Origin: Nitrospinaceae bacterium
Lineage (GTDB): Bacteria; Nitrospinota; Nitrospinia; Nitrospinales; Nitrospinaceae
Direction of reading: 5' to 3'
Assembly (NCBI GenBank): GCA_024644405.1
Contig: JAHELC010000007.1
Span: forward strand, 62,001-126,000
Length of the DNA stretch: 64,000 nucleotides
Position 1 is the first letter of the stretch; every line of letters begins with the position of its first letter. The notes under the pieces were generated by a model. It was not told the origin of the DNA. It saw only the letters and a list, made by a program, of their open reading frames with translations, and ran no database searches. This document shows, in pieces, positions 36,230 to 45,500 of this stretch. Position numbers and translations under genes: made by a program.

Positions 36230-37144
36230 ATGCCGCGCCCGGGAATCGACAAATACAAGGATATTTACCAGCCCGAGGACATCCCTTCGTCCAAGCCGCC
36301 GCCGGAACCTTCCCGCAACAAATTCTTCAGGGCGGGTGCCCTGGTGCTTCTCGCCGTCCTACTCATTGGAATCCCTGTATATTATTTCAGCGAGCGCGGA
36401 ATCGGTGGATTTCAGGAGGATGAGGATTCCATTCAGGTTGAAAAGGGCAAGGAGATCATTGCCGTCCAGCAACTGGTGAAGGAGGGCAAACTGGTACGTG
36501 CGTTGGATGTGATTCAGCCCCAGTACAAACTGTATCCTGATAACGCGGAGTATGTATCGACCGGTGCCTGGGTCCATTTCAAGATGGAGAATTACCGGCG
36601 CGCGTTAAAACTATCGGAAGCGGCGATCAGGCTGGATCCCGGCAGAGCCCGGGACCATGCCATATTGGGAGCAACTCATCTTTTTTTCAAACAATACAAA
36701 CCGGCCCTTGAGACATCGTTGCAAGCAATCCAACTCGACCCGGATCAATCGCTGGCCTATCTCACCATAGGAGAGATCTATTTAAAGGAGAACGACGCCG
36801 AGCGGGCCCTGCCCGCGCTCAAGCAGGCGGGACGCCTGGATCCGGACAATGCACGGGTGTGGACCCGGTTGAGTTCGGCCTTCATCAAACTCGAACAATG
36901 GGGCAAAGCGCAACTCTGTGCTGAAAGGGCGCTGGAGCTGTCGCCGGATGCACCCGGCGTGCATTTCAACCTGGCCATGATATATTACAAGCGGGAACAG
37001 GGACCGCAGGCCGTGGAGCATATGCAACGGGCGGAAGATTTGTATCAAAAGGCCGGTCAGTTTGAATGGGCAGGAAAGGCCCGGCAGAACAAGGAACTTA
37101 TCATCCGGCAATTCAAACTGCGGCCTGAAGATATTATTCCCTGA
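36230..37144 (+). CDS. Membrane-anchored TPR protein
   Basis: 304 residues. A proline-rich N-terminal cytoplasmic segment (1-32) is followed by one membrane helix (about 33-53, GALVLLAVLLIGIPVYYF) and about six tetratricopeptide repeats (70-285). Typical helices are YVSTGAWVHFKMENYRRALK, ILGATHLFFKQYKPALE, LTIGEIYLKENDAERALPAL and FNLAMIYYKREQGPQAVEH. The repeats probably face the periplasm and bind proteins. AGAGAGC precedes the ATG. It runs with the next small TPR gene, 44 bp away; function unknown. Confidence 0.85.
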   Translation: MPRPGIDKYKDIYQPEDIPSSKPPPEPSRNKFFRAGALVLLAVLLIGIPVYYFSERGIGGFQEDEDSIQVEKGKEIIAVQQLVKEGKLVRALDVIQPQYKLYPDNAEYVSTGAWVHFKMENYRRALKLSEAAIRLDPGRARDHAILGATHLFFKQYKPALETSLQAIQLDPDQSLAYLTIGEIYLKENDAERALPALKQAGRLDPDNARVWTRLSSAFIKLEQWGKAQLCAERALELSPDAPGVHFNLAMIYYKREQGPQAVEHMQRAEDLYQKAGQFEWAGKARQNKELIIRQFKLRPEDIIP

Positions 37145-37188
37145 AATAATATTTACCTTTCACATTTTCAATCGAAATCCGGACTGTC

Positions 37189-37542
37189 ATGAGCGACAAA
37201 GAATTTGAACTCAGGTTAACATCCAAACCTCCCCCGACCGATCCGGCGGAAATCCATTTTAAAAAAGCCTGGCAACATCGAAAATTCAAACGGCACCAGG
37301 AAGCGGTCGACGAGTTTCTAAAATCCCTGGAATACAACCCGGATAAAGGCGCCACCCACTTCAACCTGGGCCTGGTTTACGATCAATTGGGCAAGGGAGG
37401 CCTGGCTCTGGCTCATGTTCAAAAAGCGCTGGCGCTGTTTGCAACGGAACAAAAACCCTCCAATAATGCCGCCGCCCAAAGTCTGCACAAAAGACTGCTC
37501 AAAAAATATCCCGATTCAGCCACGGACACTCAAAAAAAATAA
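37189..37542 (+). CDS. Small TPR protein
   Basis: 117 residues, with about two tetratricopeptide units (FKKAWQHRKFKRHQEAVDEF and FNLGLVYDQLGKGGLALAHV) and a charged tail. There is no signal peptide, so it is probably cytoplasmic. It follows the membrane-anchored TPR gene by 44 bp and may be its partner. No specific family recognised. Confidence 0.75.
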   Translation: MSDKEFELRLTSKPPPTDPAEIHFKKAWQHRKFKRHQEAVDEFLKSLEYNPDKGATHFNLGLVYDQLGKGGLALAHVQKALALFATEQKPSNNAAAQSLHKRLLKKYPDSATDTQKK

Positions 37543-37664
37543 AGCCCACACTAAGAGCCAATCACCCTCCTTCAAGCCCATCCGACACTGGTTGAGTCTT
37601 TGAAAATCCTTCGGTTATATAGGTTTACACCATCCGCCTTGAGGGGAGTGATGAATTCATTCTA

Positions 37665-37696
37665 TTAAAAATACATTATTTGTAAATGTATTTTAA
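37665..37696. repeat. AT-rich hairpin upstream of the cyclase/HD-GYP gene
   Basis: Perfect 10-base arms AAAATACATT and AATGTATTTT with a 7-base loop. It lies between the small TPR gene and the cyclase gene, just before a TATAAT (37709-37714). It could be a terminator for the TPR genes or an operator for the cyclase gene. Confidence 0.5.
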
Positions 37697-37783
37697 CCCC
37701 ATTAAGGGTATAATAATGGACTACATAAATAATGAAATCACGTCTTTGGTTTCCTGAAGAGTCCTTGGGGGAGGCAAGAATTA

Positions 37784-39808
37784 ATGGAAAAGCTCAAGCG
37801 GTACGTATTCGACCATTTTGAAAGCCACTTCATCTTCACGATTTTGGTCAGCGTTATCCTGATCAACTTCTTCGTATATTCAAAAATCGCGTTTCTCAAT
37901 TTTTACTATCTCCCCATTATGCTCGCGGGTTACTACCTGGGTCGTCGCACGGCGGTGCTGGGCGCGTTTTTCACGATTCTCATGGTCTGGGTATTTGTTC
38001 TGGCCGATCTGGATCACTATTACGCCCTTGAAGAAAAATCATTTCACTTGTACTTCCACCTTACGGTTTGGGCCGGATTTCTGATTCTGGCGGGGTGGAT
38101 CATCGGCGGTTTAAAAGAAAAGCTCCGTTTCACCGACAAACTGCGGGAAGAATTGGCGCAGGAAAAACAGATGCTGGACATCACCAACAAGCGGTTGAAT
38201 GAATACAGCAACCAACTGGAATCCAAAGTATCCGAAAGAACCCAGGAACTGGAGCGATCGCAGGGAAATGTCGAGTCTTTAAAAACCCGCGTGGAAGACA
38301 CATTATTTTCGGTGATGGATTCCAAAGTGGCGCGGTTGATGATCGAAGGCAAACTGCGCAACGAAAAACGGCGGATCTCCGTTTTATTTTCAGACCTCAA
38401 GGACTTCACCGTATATTCTGACCAGAATCCGCCGGAGCAGGTGATCAACGAATTAAATTCGTATCTCGGTGAAATGGAAGATTGCATCACCCAGTTTTAC
38501 GGTCATATCGACAAGTACATTGGTGACGGGATCATGGTGGAATTTGGCGCGCCGGTCAAATATAAAAACCATGCGGTGCTGGCGGTCCTTGCGGGACTCA
38601 CCATGCAGGAGAGAATGAAAAAAACCCATACTCAGTGGAAAATGCGGGTGGGAATCGCTACCGGAGTGTCCGTGCTGGGTCTTTTGGGATCGAAACGCAA
38701 AAGTTACTCCTGTATTGGAAATACCGCCAACCTGGCTTCCCGCCTTGAAGAATTATGCGAGCCCGGCGAAGTTTTCATCGATCACAATACTTACATGATT
38801 GTTCAACAGTATTTTCACGTCAGCCGGATTCGTTCCGTGTATGGCAAGCGGGAAGCGGACAAAATTGTGGAGGCTGAAATCCTATCCCTTGAAAACCTTC
38901 TGAATCAAAATCCGAACGACCTGCAAATGCTGTATGCGCTGGGGCAGGCGTTCTACAAAAAGCGTGCTGCCAGCGCTGCTATGGAAGTCTTTCAAAAGAT
39001 ATTGAAAATCAACCCGGACCATGTAGAAGCCCGCGAGGCTTACGATGAAGCAGAGAAAAAGCAGGACGAGTTCGAAAAAATAGCCATCCGCGGGAAACAG
39101 GAGCGTGTGTCGATTTACCGGGTCATCGGACTCAAGGATCCTTTGATGGATCGCAATAAAATTCCCAGGTACTTCTACGACAAGTATGCAGCGGTCACTT
39201 CCAACATGAAATTGCCGTTGGAACTGATTCATGCCTCCGAGGCGGTCGATGGCACTCTGGGACACGGCAAAACTGTGGCGCTGCTTTCATATGCGCTGGC
39301 CGAAAAACTGGGTCTGTCTCACAAGGAAAAAGAAGAATTGTTGATCGCGGGATATCTGCATGATTTGGGAAAAATCATTATCCCCCATGAAATCCGGGGC
39401 ACCGACCGGCCCTTGTCAAAATACGAGCAGGCATTGGTCTACCAGCACCCCCTGGAAAGCGTCCGGATGATCCAACAGCTCGGTTACACTTCGGAAATAC
39501 TCCTCAAATATGTGAAGAGCCATCATGAACATTATGATGGGTCGGGTTATCCGGATAGATTAAAGGGAGAGCAAATTCCCCTGGGTGCGCGGATTTTGAG
39601 TATCGCGAACGATTTTGATGTCCTGACCAGCCACAGGAAAAATCAGGCAGGATTGAATTATCAAAACGCCATCAAGGAATTACAGAGGAAAACCAAGGCA
39701 GGTAAGTATGATCCGCAGTGTCTCGGAGCATTAGTCCAGTTGATGAATTTGCAAACCACGCCTTCCCGCTGGCTCGCCTTTCCGATGAAAACTTCATCCC
39801 GGCATTGA
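37784..39808 (+). CDS. Membrane sensor-nucleotide cyclase-TPR-HD-GYP signalling protein
   Basis: 674 residues, ATG after GGGGGAGG. Parts in order: the sensor module (helices about 14-115) shared with the genes at 30820 and 31514; a coiled coil (115-185); a class III nucleotide cyclase (about 195-365) with metal aspartates in SVLFSDLKDFT and KYIGDGIMVEFG and the N/R pair in GNTANLASRLE; TPR-like helices (380-445); and an HD-GYP phosphodiesterase (about 485-650) with AGYLHDLGK and SHHEHYDGSGYP. HD-GYP domains cleave cyclic di-GMP. The residues that usually fix adenine (D-Y-T) read S-Y-S here, so the cyclase product is uncertain. One chain may therefore couple a cyclic mononucleotide to cyclic di-GMP. 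Confidence 0.88.
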   Translation: MEKLKRYVFDHFESHFIFTILVSVILINFFVYSKIAFLNFYYLPIMLAGYYLGRRTAVLGAFFTILMVWVFVLADLDHYYALEEKSFHLYFHLTVWAGFLILAGWIIGGLKEKLRFTDKLREELAQEKQMLDITNKRLNEYSNQLESKVSERTQELERSQGNVESLKTRVEDTLFSVMDSKVARLMIEGKLRNEKRRISVLFSDLKDFTVYSDQNPPEQVINELNSYLGEMEDCITQFYGHIDKYIGDGIMVEFGAPVKYKNHAVLAVLAGLTMQERMKKTHTQWKMRVGIATGVSVLGLLGSKRKSYSCIGNTANLASRLEELCEPGEVFIDHNTYMIVQQYFHVSRIRSVYGKREADKIVEAEILSLENLLNQNPNDLQMLYALGQAFYKKRAASAAMEVFQKILKINPDHVEAREAYDEAEKKQDEFEKIAIRGKQERVSIYRVIGLKDPLMDRNKIPRYFYDKYAAVTSNMKLPLELIHASEAVDGTLGHGKTVALLSYALAEKLGLSHKEKEELLIAGYLHDLGKIIIPHEIRGTDRPLSKYEQALVYQHPLESVRMIQQLGYTSEILLKYVKSHHEHYDGSGYPDRLKGEQIPLGARILSIANDFDVLTSHRKNQAGLNYQNAIKELQRKTKAGKYDPQCLGALVQLMNLQTTPSRWLAFPMKTSSRH

Positions 39809-39873
39809 ACCGTATTCAGGCAGGAGTCTCGCATTGCCACAACCGGTAAAACCTTAGGCTGCAGGTAGGGGGT

Positions 39874-40425
39874 TTATTCCTGCTCTCTGTGCTTGAATTG
39901 GAACCGGCGAACCATGACTGCGAAAACAATGACAGCCGCCATGCCCACGGACAGGATCAATCCATCAACGATCAGAACCAGGGATATCGGGGTATTGATG
40001 AGCAGCCATTCCATCACCTGGTGGAGACCCACCCAGGAATCCGGATGTTGCATCCAGGCTCCGAGCGCAGTGCCGTCAAACAGAAAAGTGAACACCATCA
40101 TGAGGGGCATGGCGTTCCACACACCGTCCTGCAACCAAACTACGGTCTGGTATCCCAAAAGGCCAAAGCCCGAAAGGAATACCGTAAAACACAACAACAA
40201 TCCCAGCAGACTGAGATTACCAAATACATAATCCACCACGGTAAACCGCTTGAATAAAAACTTCAGTTCCTTCCGGGTCGCCTCGTAGGCGGTAACCAAT
40301 CCCTTTTCGAAAACAAAACGGCAGGTATGCAAAGCGTCCAAAATAAACAGACGGGCGGCTTCCATAGCCCCCAGCATTTCTCCAACGCGTTTGGATTCGT
40401 CATATGCTTTATCGTTCTGTACCAT
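39874..40425 (-). CDS. Membrane protein of unknown function
   Basis: 183 residues, ATG after GGAGACC. A charged amphipathic N-terminal region (1-65) is followed by three hydrophobic segments (about 67-95, 103-125, 140-172) and a short basic tail. No family recognised. It is on the minus strand beside the cyclase gene and has a good -35 element at 40477-40482. Confidence 0.65.
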   Translation of the reverse strand: MVQNDKAYDESKRVGEMLGAMEAARLFILDALHTCRFVFEKGLVTAYEATRKELKFLFKRFTVVDYVFGNLSLLGLLLCFTVFLSGFGLLGYQTVVWLQDGVWNAMPLMMVFTFLFDGTALGAWMQHPDSWVGLHQVMEWLLINTPISLVLIVDGLILSVGMAAVIVFAVMVRRFQFKHREQE

Positions 40426-40451
40426 GAGGTCTCCTTCCCGGCTCTGAACCT

Positions 40452-40482
40452 ATAATAACCCGTTCCACGAAACCGATGTCAA
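40452..40482 (-). promoter_or_regulatory. Candidate sigma-70 promoter of the 183-aa membrane protein
   Basis: A perfect TTGACA (minus strand, 40477-40482) is followed after 18-19 bases by TTATTA/TATTAT. Spacing is slightly long. It lies about 30 bp upstream of the ATG. Confidence 0.45.
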
Positions 40483-40605
40483 GCAGGGGTTTATTCCTCA
40501 GCCTACCGCCAGCGGTGAGGATAAGTCAAATATTCTCTCATCCTTGGGATGAGCCCGGGAGGGGGAAAGGTTCTTTAATCTTCGGGCGGGGTAAACGCCT
40601 GTAAA

Positions 40606-41178
40606 TTAATCACATCGGGAGTTCACGATACGGGCCAAACGCAGCAGCTTGGAGCTGATCCGCAGATTTTCCCGCTGCGACGCTTCAATATTGACTTCAA
40701 ACCGGACTTTGCCGCTTTTCAGGTAAAAATTGATGATCCCGCATTGCTCGGCAAAACCGGTGGTGTCCCCGATGGTAAGAATACCGGTGCCTTTGAGGGT
40801 ACGGAGAATGGACCGCACGCGTCCATTTTCGGAGGGATTTACAAAAATAATATGGTACTGGTCAACCTTATTTAAATTGTGGACCCGGGAAACCTCGAGG
40901 TTTCTTTTCTGAGCATTTTTCCCATTCAAATCCATCAGGGGATTGTCGATGGGCCCGGTGCCCAGAATACCGATCCGCAAGGGGGAGTCCTCTGTTTCAA
41001 ACGCCAGAAGGGGCCAATCGATAAATTGTGTGAAGTTGTGGATGAATGCCGCCTTGACTTCATATTCCACTGAAGCGGCATAGGCGGACTCCGCCGCCAG
41101 AACCTGGCCTGCCGGAGGCGCACACCAGCCCCAGAGGAGCAATCCCACCGCAATGAAATGTCGCAACCGTTTATTCAT
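40606..41178 (-). CDS. YfiR/DUF4154 family periplasmic protein
   Basis: 190 residues with a signal peptide (about 8-28, ending VLAAES). The family pattern is YEVKAAFIHNFTQFIDWP (39-56), LRIGILGTGPI near 66, HIIFVNPSE near 110, TIGDTTGFAEQCGIINFYL near 135 and the end LRISSKLLRLARIV. YfiR itself is a periplasmic repressor of a diguanylate cyclase; many DUF4154 genes sit beside TonB-dependent receptors and signalling enzymes. Here it lies 30 bp downstream of two such receptors on the same strand, presumably in their operon. Confidence 0.9.
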   Translation of the reverse strand: MNKRLRHFIAVGLLLWGWCAPPAGQVLAAESAYAASVEYEVKAAFIHNFTQFIDWPLLAFETEDSPLRIGILGTGPIDNPLMDLNGKNAQKRNLEVSRVHNLNKVDQYHIIFVNPSENGRVRSILRTLKGTGILTIGDTTGFAEQCGIINFYLKSGKVRFEVNIEASQRENLRISSKLLRLARIVNSRCD

Positions 41179-41207
41179 CCAACCACACCTTAATAAAAAA
41201 CCTTCCC

Positions 41208-43220
41208 TTAATAACGCAAAGTAACTTTTCCATAGACACTGAGTGGCACCAGTGTCGGTTGAACACCACCCACCAAAACATTAAACTCCTGGTGTCTCCG
41301 TTCCAGTAAATTCTGGCCGGTCACGCTGAGCTCCACATGCTCCGACGCATGCCAGCCCAACCGCAGATCCAATCGAAAATATTCTTCAATACCCAAATCC
41401 GGCAGTTCATCCACATAATTGAGCGCCGCATCCAATTCCCAACCTTTCGACAAATCCAGATAGGACCTGAAGTTAGCCTGGAACTGGGGGCTGGCTCCAT
41501 TGGCCGCGGTAGAAGTTGTATCCTGACTGGCAGGATCGAGAAACAGATCCAGCTCGAACCAGGTAAACGCCACCTTGATGCGCCAGAAATCAAACACGTC
41601 CCAGGTGGAAGCCACCTCGACACCCCAGGCTTCCCCCTCCATCAAATTCTGGTTTTGGGAAGTGATAAACGGGGGCAACGGATTAATCGGTTCTGCCGTC
41701 AGCAGGTCATTGTACACGTTGTAAAAAGTGGCAATATCCAGAAACAGCTTGTCAGTAACCTTCACCCGGTATCCCAATTCGTACGCCAACAGGTTTTCAG
41801 ATTTTAATTCCGTATTGCCGATCAGTTGAAATGTGGGCCCACCGGGAGGAATGGTTAATGCATTCAGAGTGAAACTGTCTTCAGTCCGCGAAGGGGTCCG
41901 CACCGCTCGCGATGCCGAAGCCCATGCCGTGTGATTGTCGTTGGGGGTCCACAACACGCGGCCACTCGGTTGCACCTCCCAGCCGGAAAACGAGTTGTAC
42001 CCCAGCTTGGCGCCCAAGGTGAATTGGAGATGTTTGGGAATCAACGTGATTTGATCCTGAACAAAACCGTTCACGAAATAATTGGTGTCCTGGTCGGGAT
42101 TAAACGAGATGAGGAAAGTACTTTCGAGTTCGTCCACCATAAGCCTGCCGTTGACTCCCCAGACCACATCGTGTGCCGCGCCGACCGGCAACCGGTGCTG
42201 GACGTCCAGATCGAAAATATTGATATTCTGGCCAAAAATCTGGCCTTCCCGGTTCTCGCTGGTGTAATAGGCCTGCACCTTTAAATCCGAACGGTCCGAA
42301 AATTTCCGCGTCCACCGGGCCAGAAAATTTCCGCCGTTAACTGACTCTTTATCCAGAATGGTGGACATCACCCCCACAGCCACAGGACCGACCACCTGGA
42401 CGTTGGATGTGCCGTCATATATATCTCCCTGGATCGTGATCTGGCTGGTCTCAGACATATCCCAGTCCATGCGGAAACCCCCGCGCACGGCGGTCCAGTC
42501 GTCATTGCCGTCCACTCCATTCAGACCATCGAAGGAATCGCGGTTGAACCATTTTCCGTAGACCCGGTAATGGGCGCTATCACCCATCCTGGCGCCGTAC
42601 CGCATGCTGGCGAATCCCTGCTCCACATTACCTCCTCCCGCGGACACCAGGCCCCCGGTGCTGTTACCGGCATTCTTGGTAATAATATTGATCACGCCGT
42701 TCACCGCATTGACGCCCCACACCGTGGCTCCCGGACCGCGAATGACTTCAATGCGTTCGACATCTTCCAACAACGTGTCCTGGGTGTCCCAAAAGGTGCC
42801 CGAGAACAGGCCGGTATAGACACTGCGTCCATCGATCAGCACCAGCAGTTTCCGCGCAAAAATATCATTGAAACCCCGGATACTGACCGCCCATTGGTTG
42901 GCGGTCACACGCGCCACTTCCACGCCGGGCACCATGCGCAGAACTTCCGGGATATGAGTGGCACCGGAGCGGCGGATATCTTCCTGGGTAATCACAAAGA
43001 CCGCCGCAGGAGCTTGCGCCGCCTTTTCCGGTTTCTTCGAAACCGAGGTGACTTCGATATCCATCAACTGTTCCAGCGACAGCTTGGTCAGATCCGCTGG
43101 CAGGCGCCGGACTTCTGAACTATTCGGGGAGCCCCTGGAAAATCCAGCCAGCAACAGCAGGCAAACCGACAGGCATAACCCGAAGTTCCATTTATTTTTT
43201 GTGAAATTTGTTCCAGTCAA
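41208..43220 (-). CDS. TonB-dependent receptor, second of a tandem pair
   Basis: About 670 residues. The frame is open to 43316 but that would overlap the previous gene by 82 bases, so a TTG at 43220 with AAAGGT upstream is the likely start, giving a signal peptide around LCLSVCLLLLAGFSR. LSLEQLMDIEVTSVSKK leads into the plug domain (TQEDIRRSGATHIPEVLRMV, IRGFNDIFARKLLVLIDGRS, GPGATVWGVNAVNGVINIIT), then a 22-strand barrel ending LSVYGKVTLRY. It is clearly paralogous to the next gene. Such receptors take up siderophores, cobalamin or other ligands; this plug class is often coupled to signalling. Ligand unknown. Confidence 0.9.
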   Translation of the reverse strand: MTGTNFTKNKWNFGLCLSVCLLLLAGFSRGSPNSSEVRRLPADLTKLSLEQLMDIEVTSVSKKPEKAAQAPAAVFVITQEDIRRSGATHIPEVLRMVPGVEVARVTANQWAVSIRGFNDIFARKLLVLIDGRSVYTGLFSGTFWDTQDTLLEDVERIEVIRGPGATVWGVNAVNGVINIITKNAGNSTGGLVSAGGGNVEQGFASMRYGARMGDSAHYRVYGKWFNRDSFDGLNGVDGNDDWTAVRGGFRMDWDMSETSQITIQGDIYDGTSNVQVVGPVAVGVMSTILDKESVNGGNFLARWTRKFSDRSDLKVQAYYTSENREGQIFGQNINIFDLDVQHRLPVGAAHDVVWGVNGRLMVDELESTFLISFNPDQDTNYFVNGFVQDQITLIPKHLQFTLGAKLGYNSFSGWEVQPSGRVLWTPNDNHTAWASASRAVRTPSRTEDSFTLNALTIPPGGPTFQLIGNTELKSENLLAYELGYRVKVTDKLFLDIATFYNVYNDLLTAEPINPLPPFITSQNQNLMEGEAWGVEVASTWDVFDFWRIKVAFTWFELDLFLDPASQDTTSTAANGASPQFQANFRSYLDLSKGWELDAALNYVDELPDLGIEEYFRLDLRLGWHASEHVELSVTGQNLLERRHQEFNVLVGGVQPTLVPLSVYGKVTLRY

Positions 43221-43234
43221 TATTATATTTACCT

Positions 43235-45277
43235 TTAATATTCTAAAACCACTTTGCCAAACACCGAACGCTCGACCAGATTGCGATCGTTCGTTTGAAT
43301 ACGGTCGTCGCCCCATTCCTGGTGCTGGCTATCCAGCAGGTTCTGGCCAACAAGACTGACTTCGACATTTTGGAAGGGGTGCCATCCCAGTCTCAAATCC
43401 AGCCGGAAATAGCTCTTTACCTGCTGGCTCTCCAGGGTATCGACGTAATACAACATCTGGTCAAACTCCCAGTGCGAGGGCAGGTCCATGTGCGAGCGGA
43501 GGTTCCATTGAAACTCGGGATCGTTGCCTTCGAAACCCAAGACATTCTGATCGGTACTGATCGGATCCTTTCGTAAATCCACTTGCAGCCAGGTAAAGGC
43601 ACCGTTCAACCGCCACCAGTCCGCCACATCCCAGGTCGCCGCCAGTTCCACGCCGTAGGTTTCGCCATCGAGGCGGTTGCGGGACACGATGGGGAGTTCT
43701 ACAAAAGTGGGGTTGACAATCGGTGCTTCCACTTCAAAACTGTGGCCGTCCCGGTAGATGTTGGCGAATGCGGCCACGTCAAAAAATAATTTTTCATGCG
43801 GTCGCACCCGGTATCCCACTTCCGTGGCCAGCAGGTTTTCAGATTCAAAATCCTTTTGCCCCTGAATCACGGCCACAGATGGACCGGGAGCCACCGCCGC
43901 ATTGAAACGGCCTGAATCCCCGGAGCGGGACGGGGTACGCACCGCGCGGGAAACCGCCGCCCATACGGTGTGCCGATCGTTAGGCGTCCATGCCAGGCGT
44001 GCGTTGGGCTGAATTTCAAAACCGGTAAAGTTGTTGATGGAAAACTTGGATCCGATCGTAAAATAGAGTTCGTTCTCTATCAGGGCGATCTTGTCCTGGA
44101 TAAAGGCATTGGAAATAAAATTAAGTTTGCTGTCCGGGAAGTAACTGATGCCAATGCTGTTTTCAAATGCATCTTGAATATAACGGTGCCCCAGGCCCCA
44201 CAGGATTTCATTACGGTTTCCCCACTGGAAGCGATGTTGAAATTCGATATCGTAGGTATCAACCGCCAGTTCCTGTAACACCCGGCTGTTCCGGTGGTCA
44301 CGGTTGTAATAAAATTGCAGGGCCATATCCGAGACGTCAGAAAAGCGGTGCTTCCATCGAGAGATGAAATTGGCGGTCCGGACCTGACCGTCCCCCACCA
44401 GATCCCCCATGGTGGGCGCAAACGACAGGGAGGTGACGGCGTCTGAAGTTTTACCGGCGAACTCTCCGACCATCACGTCGCCCTGGAAGGTGAAGGAGTT
44501 GGATTCCGAAGCGTCCCAGTCCAACCGCATACCGCCGCGACCCGTTTCGAATTCGTCCGGTGCCGGGTTCCCCTGCAAATCATCCAGGTTGTTGCGGTTG
44601 TAATATTTTCCCCAAACCCGGACCGCCGCGTTGTCGCCGATTCTTTCTCCATAACGGATCGAGCCGATGAAGCGGTCCAGATTGCCGCCACCGGCACTGA
44701 CTTGTCCGCCTGTGGTTTTGTGCGCATTTTTGGTGATGATGTTGATGACACCGTTCACCGCGTTGACACCCCACAAGGCGCCGCCGGGACCACGGATCAC
44801 TTCGATACGCTCGACGTCTTCCAGGACCATGTCCTGCTCATCCCAGAACACCCCGGCAAACACATGGGTATACACGGAACGGCCGTCGATCAGAACCAAC
44901 AGCTTGTTGGCAAAACGGGAATTGAATCCACGTGCGGTAATCGCCCAGGTGCTGGAATCGATCTGGGCCACCTGCACTCCAGGCACCATGCGGAGGGCTT
45001 CGGGGATAGTGTTGGCGCCTGAGCGGCGAATATCTTCCTGGGTCAGGACAAAAATTGCAGAGGGAGCTTTGGAAAAATCTTCTTCGCCTTTGGAGACGGA
45101 TGTCACCTGAATGTCCATCAACTCTTCAAGCGTCAACCGGCTCAGATCGGCAGGAACATCAGACAGACTTTCCGCATATGATAGAGCAGGAGCCAATAGG
45201 TGGAACAAAATTCCGTACAGAACCCCGAAAAAACACAACAGAGCTCCAGGCTCTTTAAAACGGTTTAAAGAGATCAT
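43235..45277 (-). CDS. TonB-dependent receptor, first of a tandem pair
   Basis: 680 residues, ATG. Signal peptide (about 10-35, ending ALSYAES), then LTLEELMDIQVTSVSKG, plug domain (TQEDIRRSGANTIPEALRMV, ARGFNSRFANKLLVLIDGRS, GPGGALWGVNAVNGVINIIT) and a barrel ending RSVFGKVVLEY. It leads a three-gene unit with the second receptor and the YfiR-like gene. No tonB, exbB or exbD is in the window, so energy would come from genes elsewhere. The N-terminal extension is too short for a signalling (STN) domain. Confidence 0.93.
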   Translation of the reverse strand: MISLNRFKEPGALLCFFGVLYGILFHLLAPALSYAESLSDVPADLSRLTLEELMDIQVTSVSKGEEDFSKAPSAIFVLTQEDIRRSGANTIPEALRMVPGVQVAQIDSSTWAITARGFNSRFANKLLVLIDGRSVYTHVFAGVFWDEQDMVLEDVERIEVIRGPGGALWGVNAVNGVINIITKNAHKTTGGQVSAGGGNLDRFIGSIRYGERIGDNAAVRVWGKYYNRNNLDDLQGNPAPDEFETGRGGMRLDWDASESNSFTFQGDVMVGEFAGKTSDAVTSLSFAPTMGDLVGDGQVRTANFISRWKHRFSDVSDMALQFYYNRDHRNSRVLQELAVDTYDIEFQHRFQWGNRNEILWGLGHRYIQDAFENSIGISYFPDSKLNFISNAFIQDKIALIENELYFTIGSKFSINNFTGFEIQPNARLAWTPNDRHTVWAAVSRAVRTPSRSGDSGRFNAAVAPGPSVAVIQGQKDFESENLLATEVGYRVRPHEKLFFDVAAFANIYRDGHSFEVEAPIVNPTFVELPIVSRNRLDGETYGVELAATWDVADWWRLNGAFTWLQVDLRKDPISTDQNVLGFEGNDPEFQWNLRSHMDLPSHWEFDQMLYYVDTLESQQVKSYFRLDLRLGWHPFQNVEVSLVGQNLLDSQHQEWGDDRIQTNDRNLVERSVFGKVVLEY

Positions 45278-45500
45278 TTGTACACCGTGAAATTATCTGA
45301 TAAAAGCTTGAAATAGGCAGGTATAGCCCCTATATATTTTAGGATCAACGATATTTCTACAAAACTCAACTAAAATTGGAAATTATCGCAGGGTCATCTT
45401 TTTTTCATAAAATCACAGCTTATAATGCTTACTGCCGATCTCCGGAGCCCGCAGGGGGAGATCCAGAAAATCCGATGTCCAATTTCAAACTGGAGGTTCA

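Noticed and set aside
37543-37783. Possible cyclic di-GMP riboswitch before the cyclase/HD-GYP gene
   Set aside because: The conserved core of the class I riboswitch is absent; only an AT-rich hairpin is seen.
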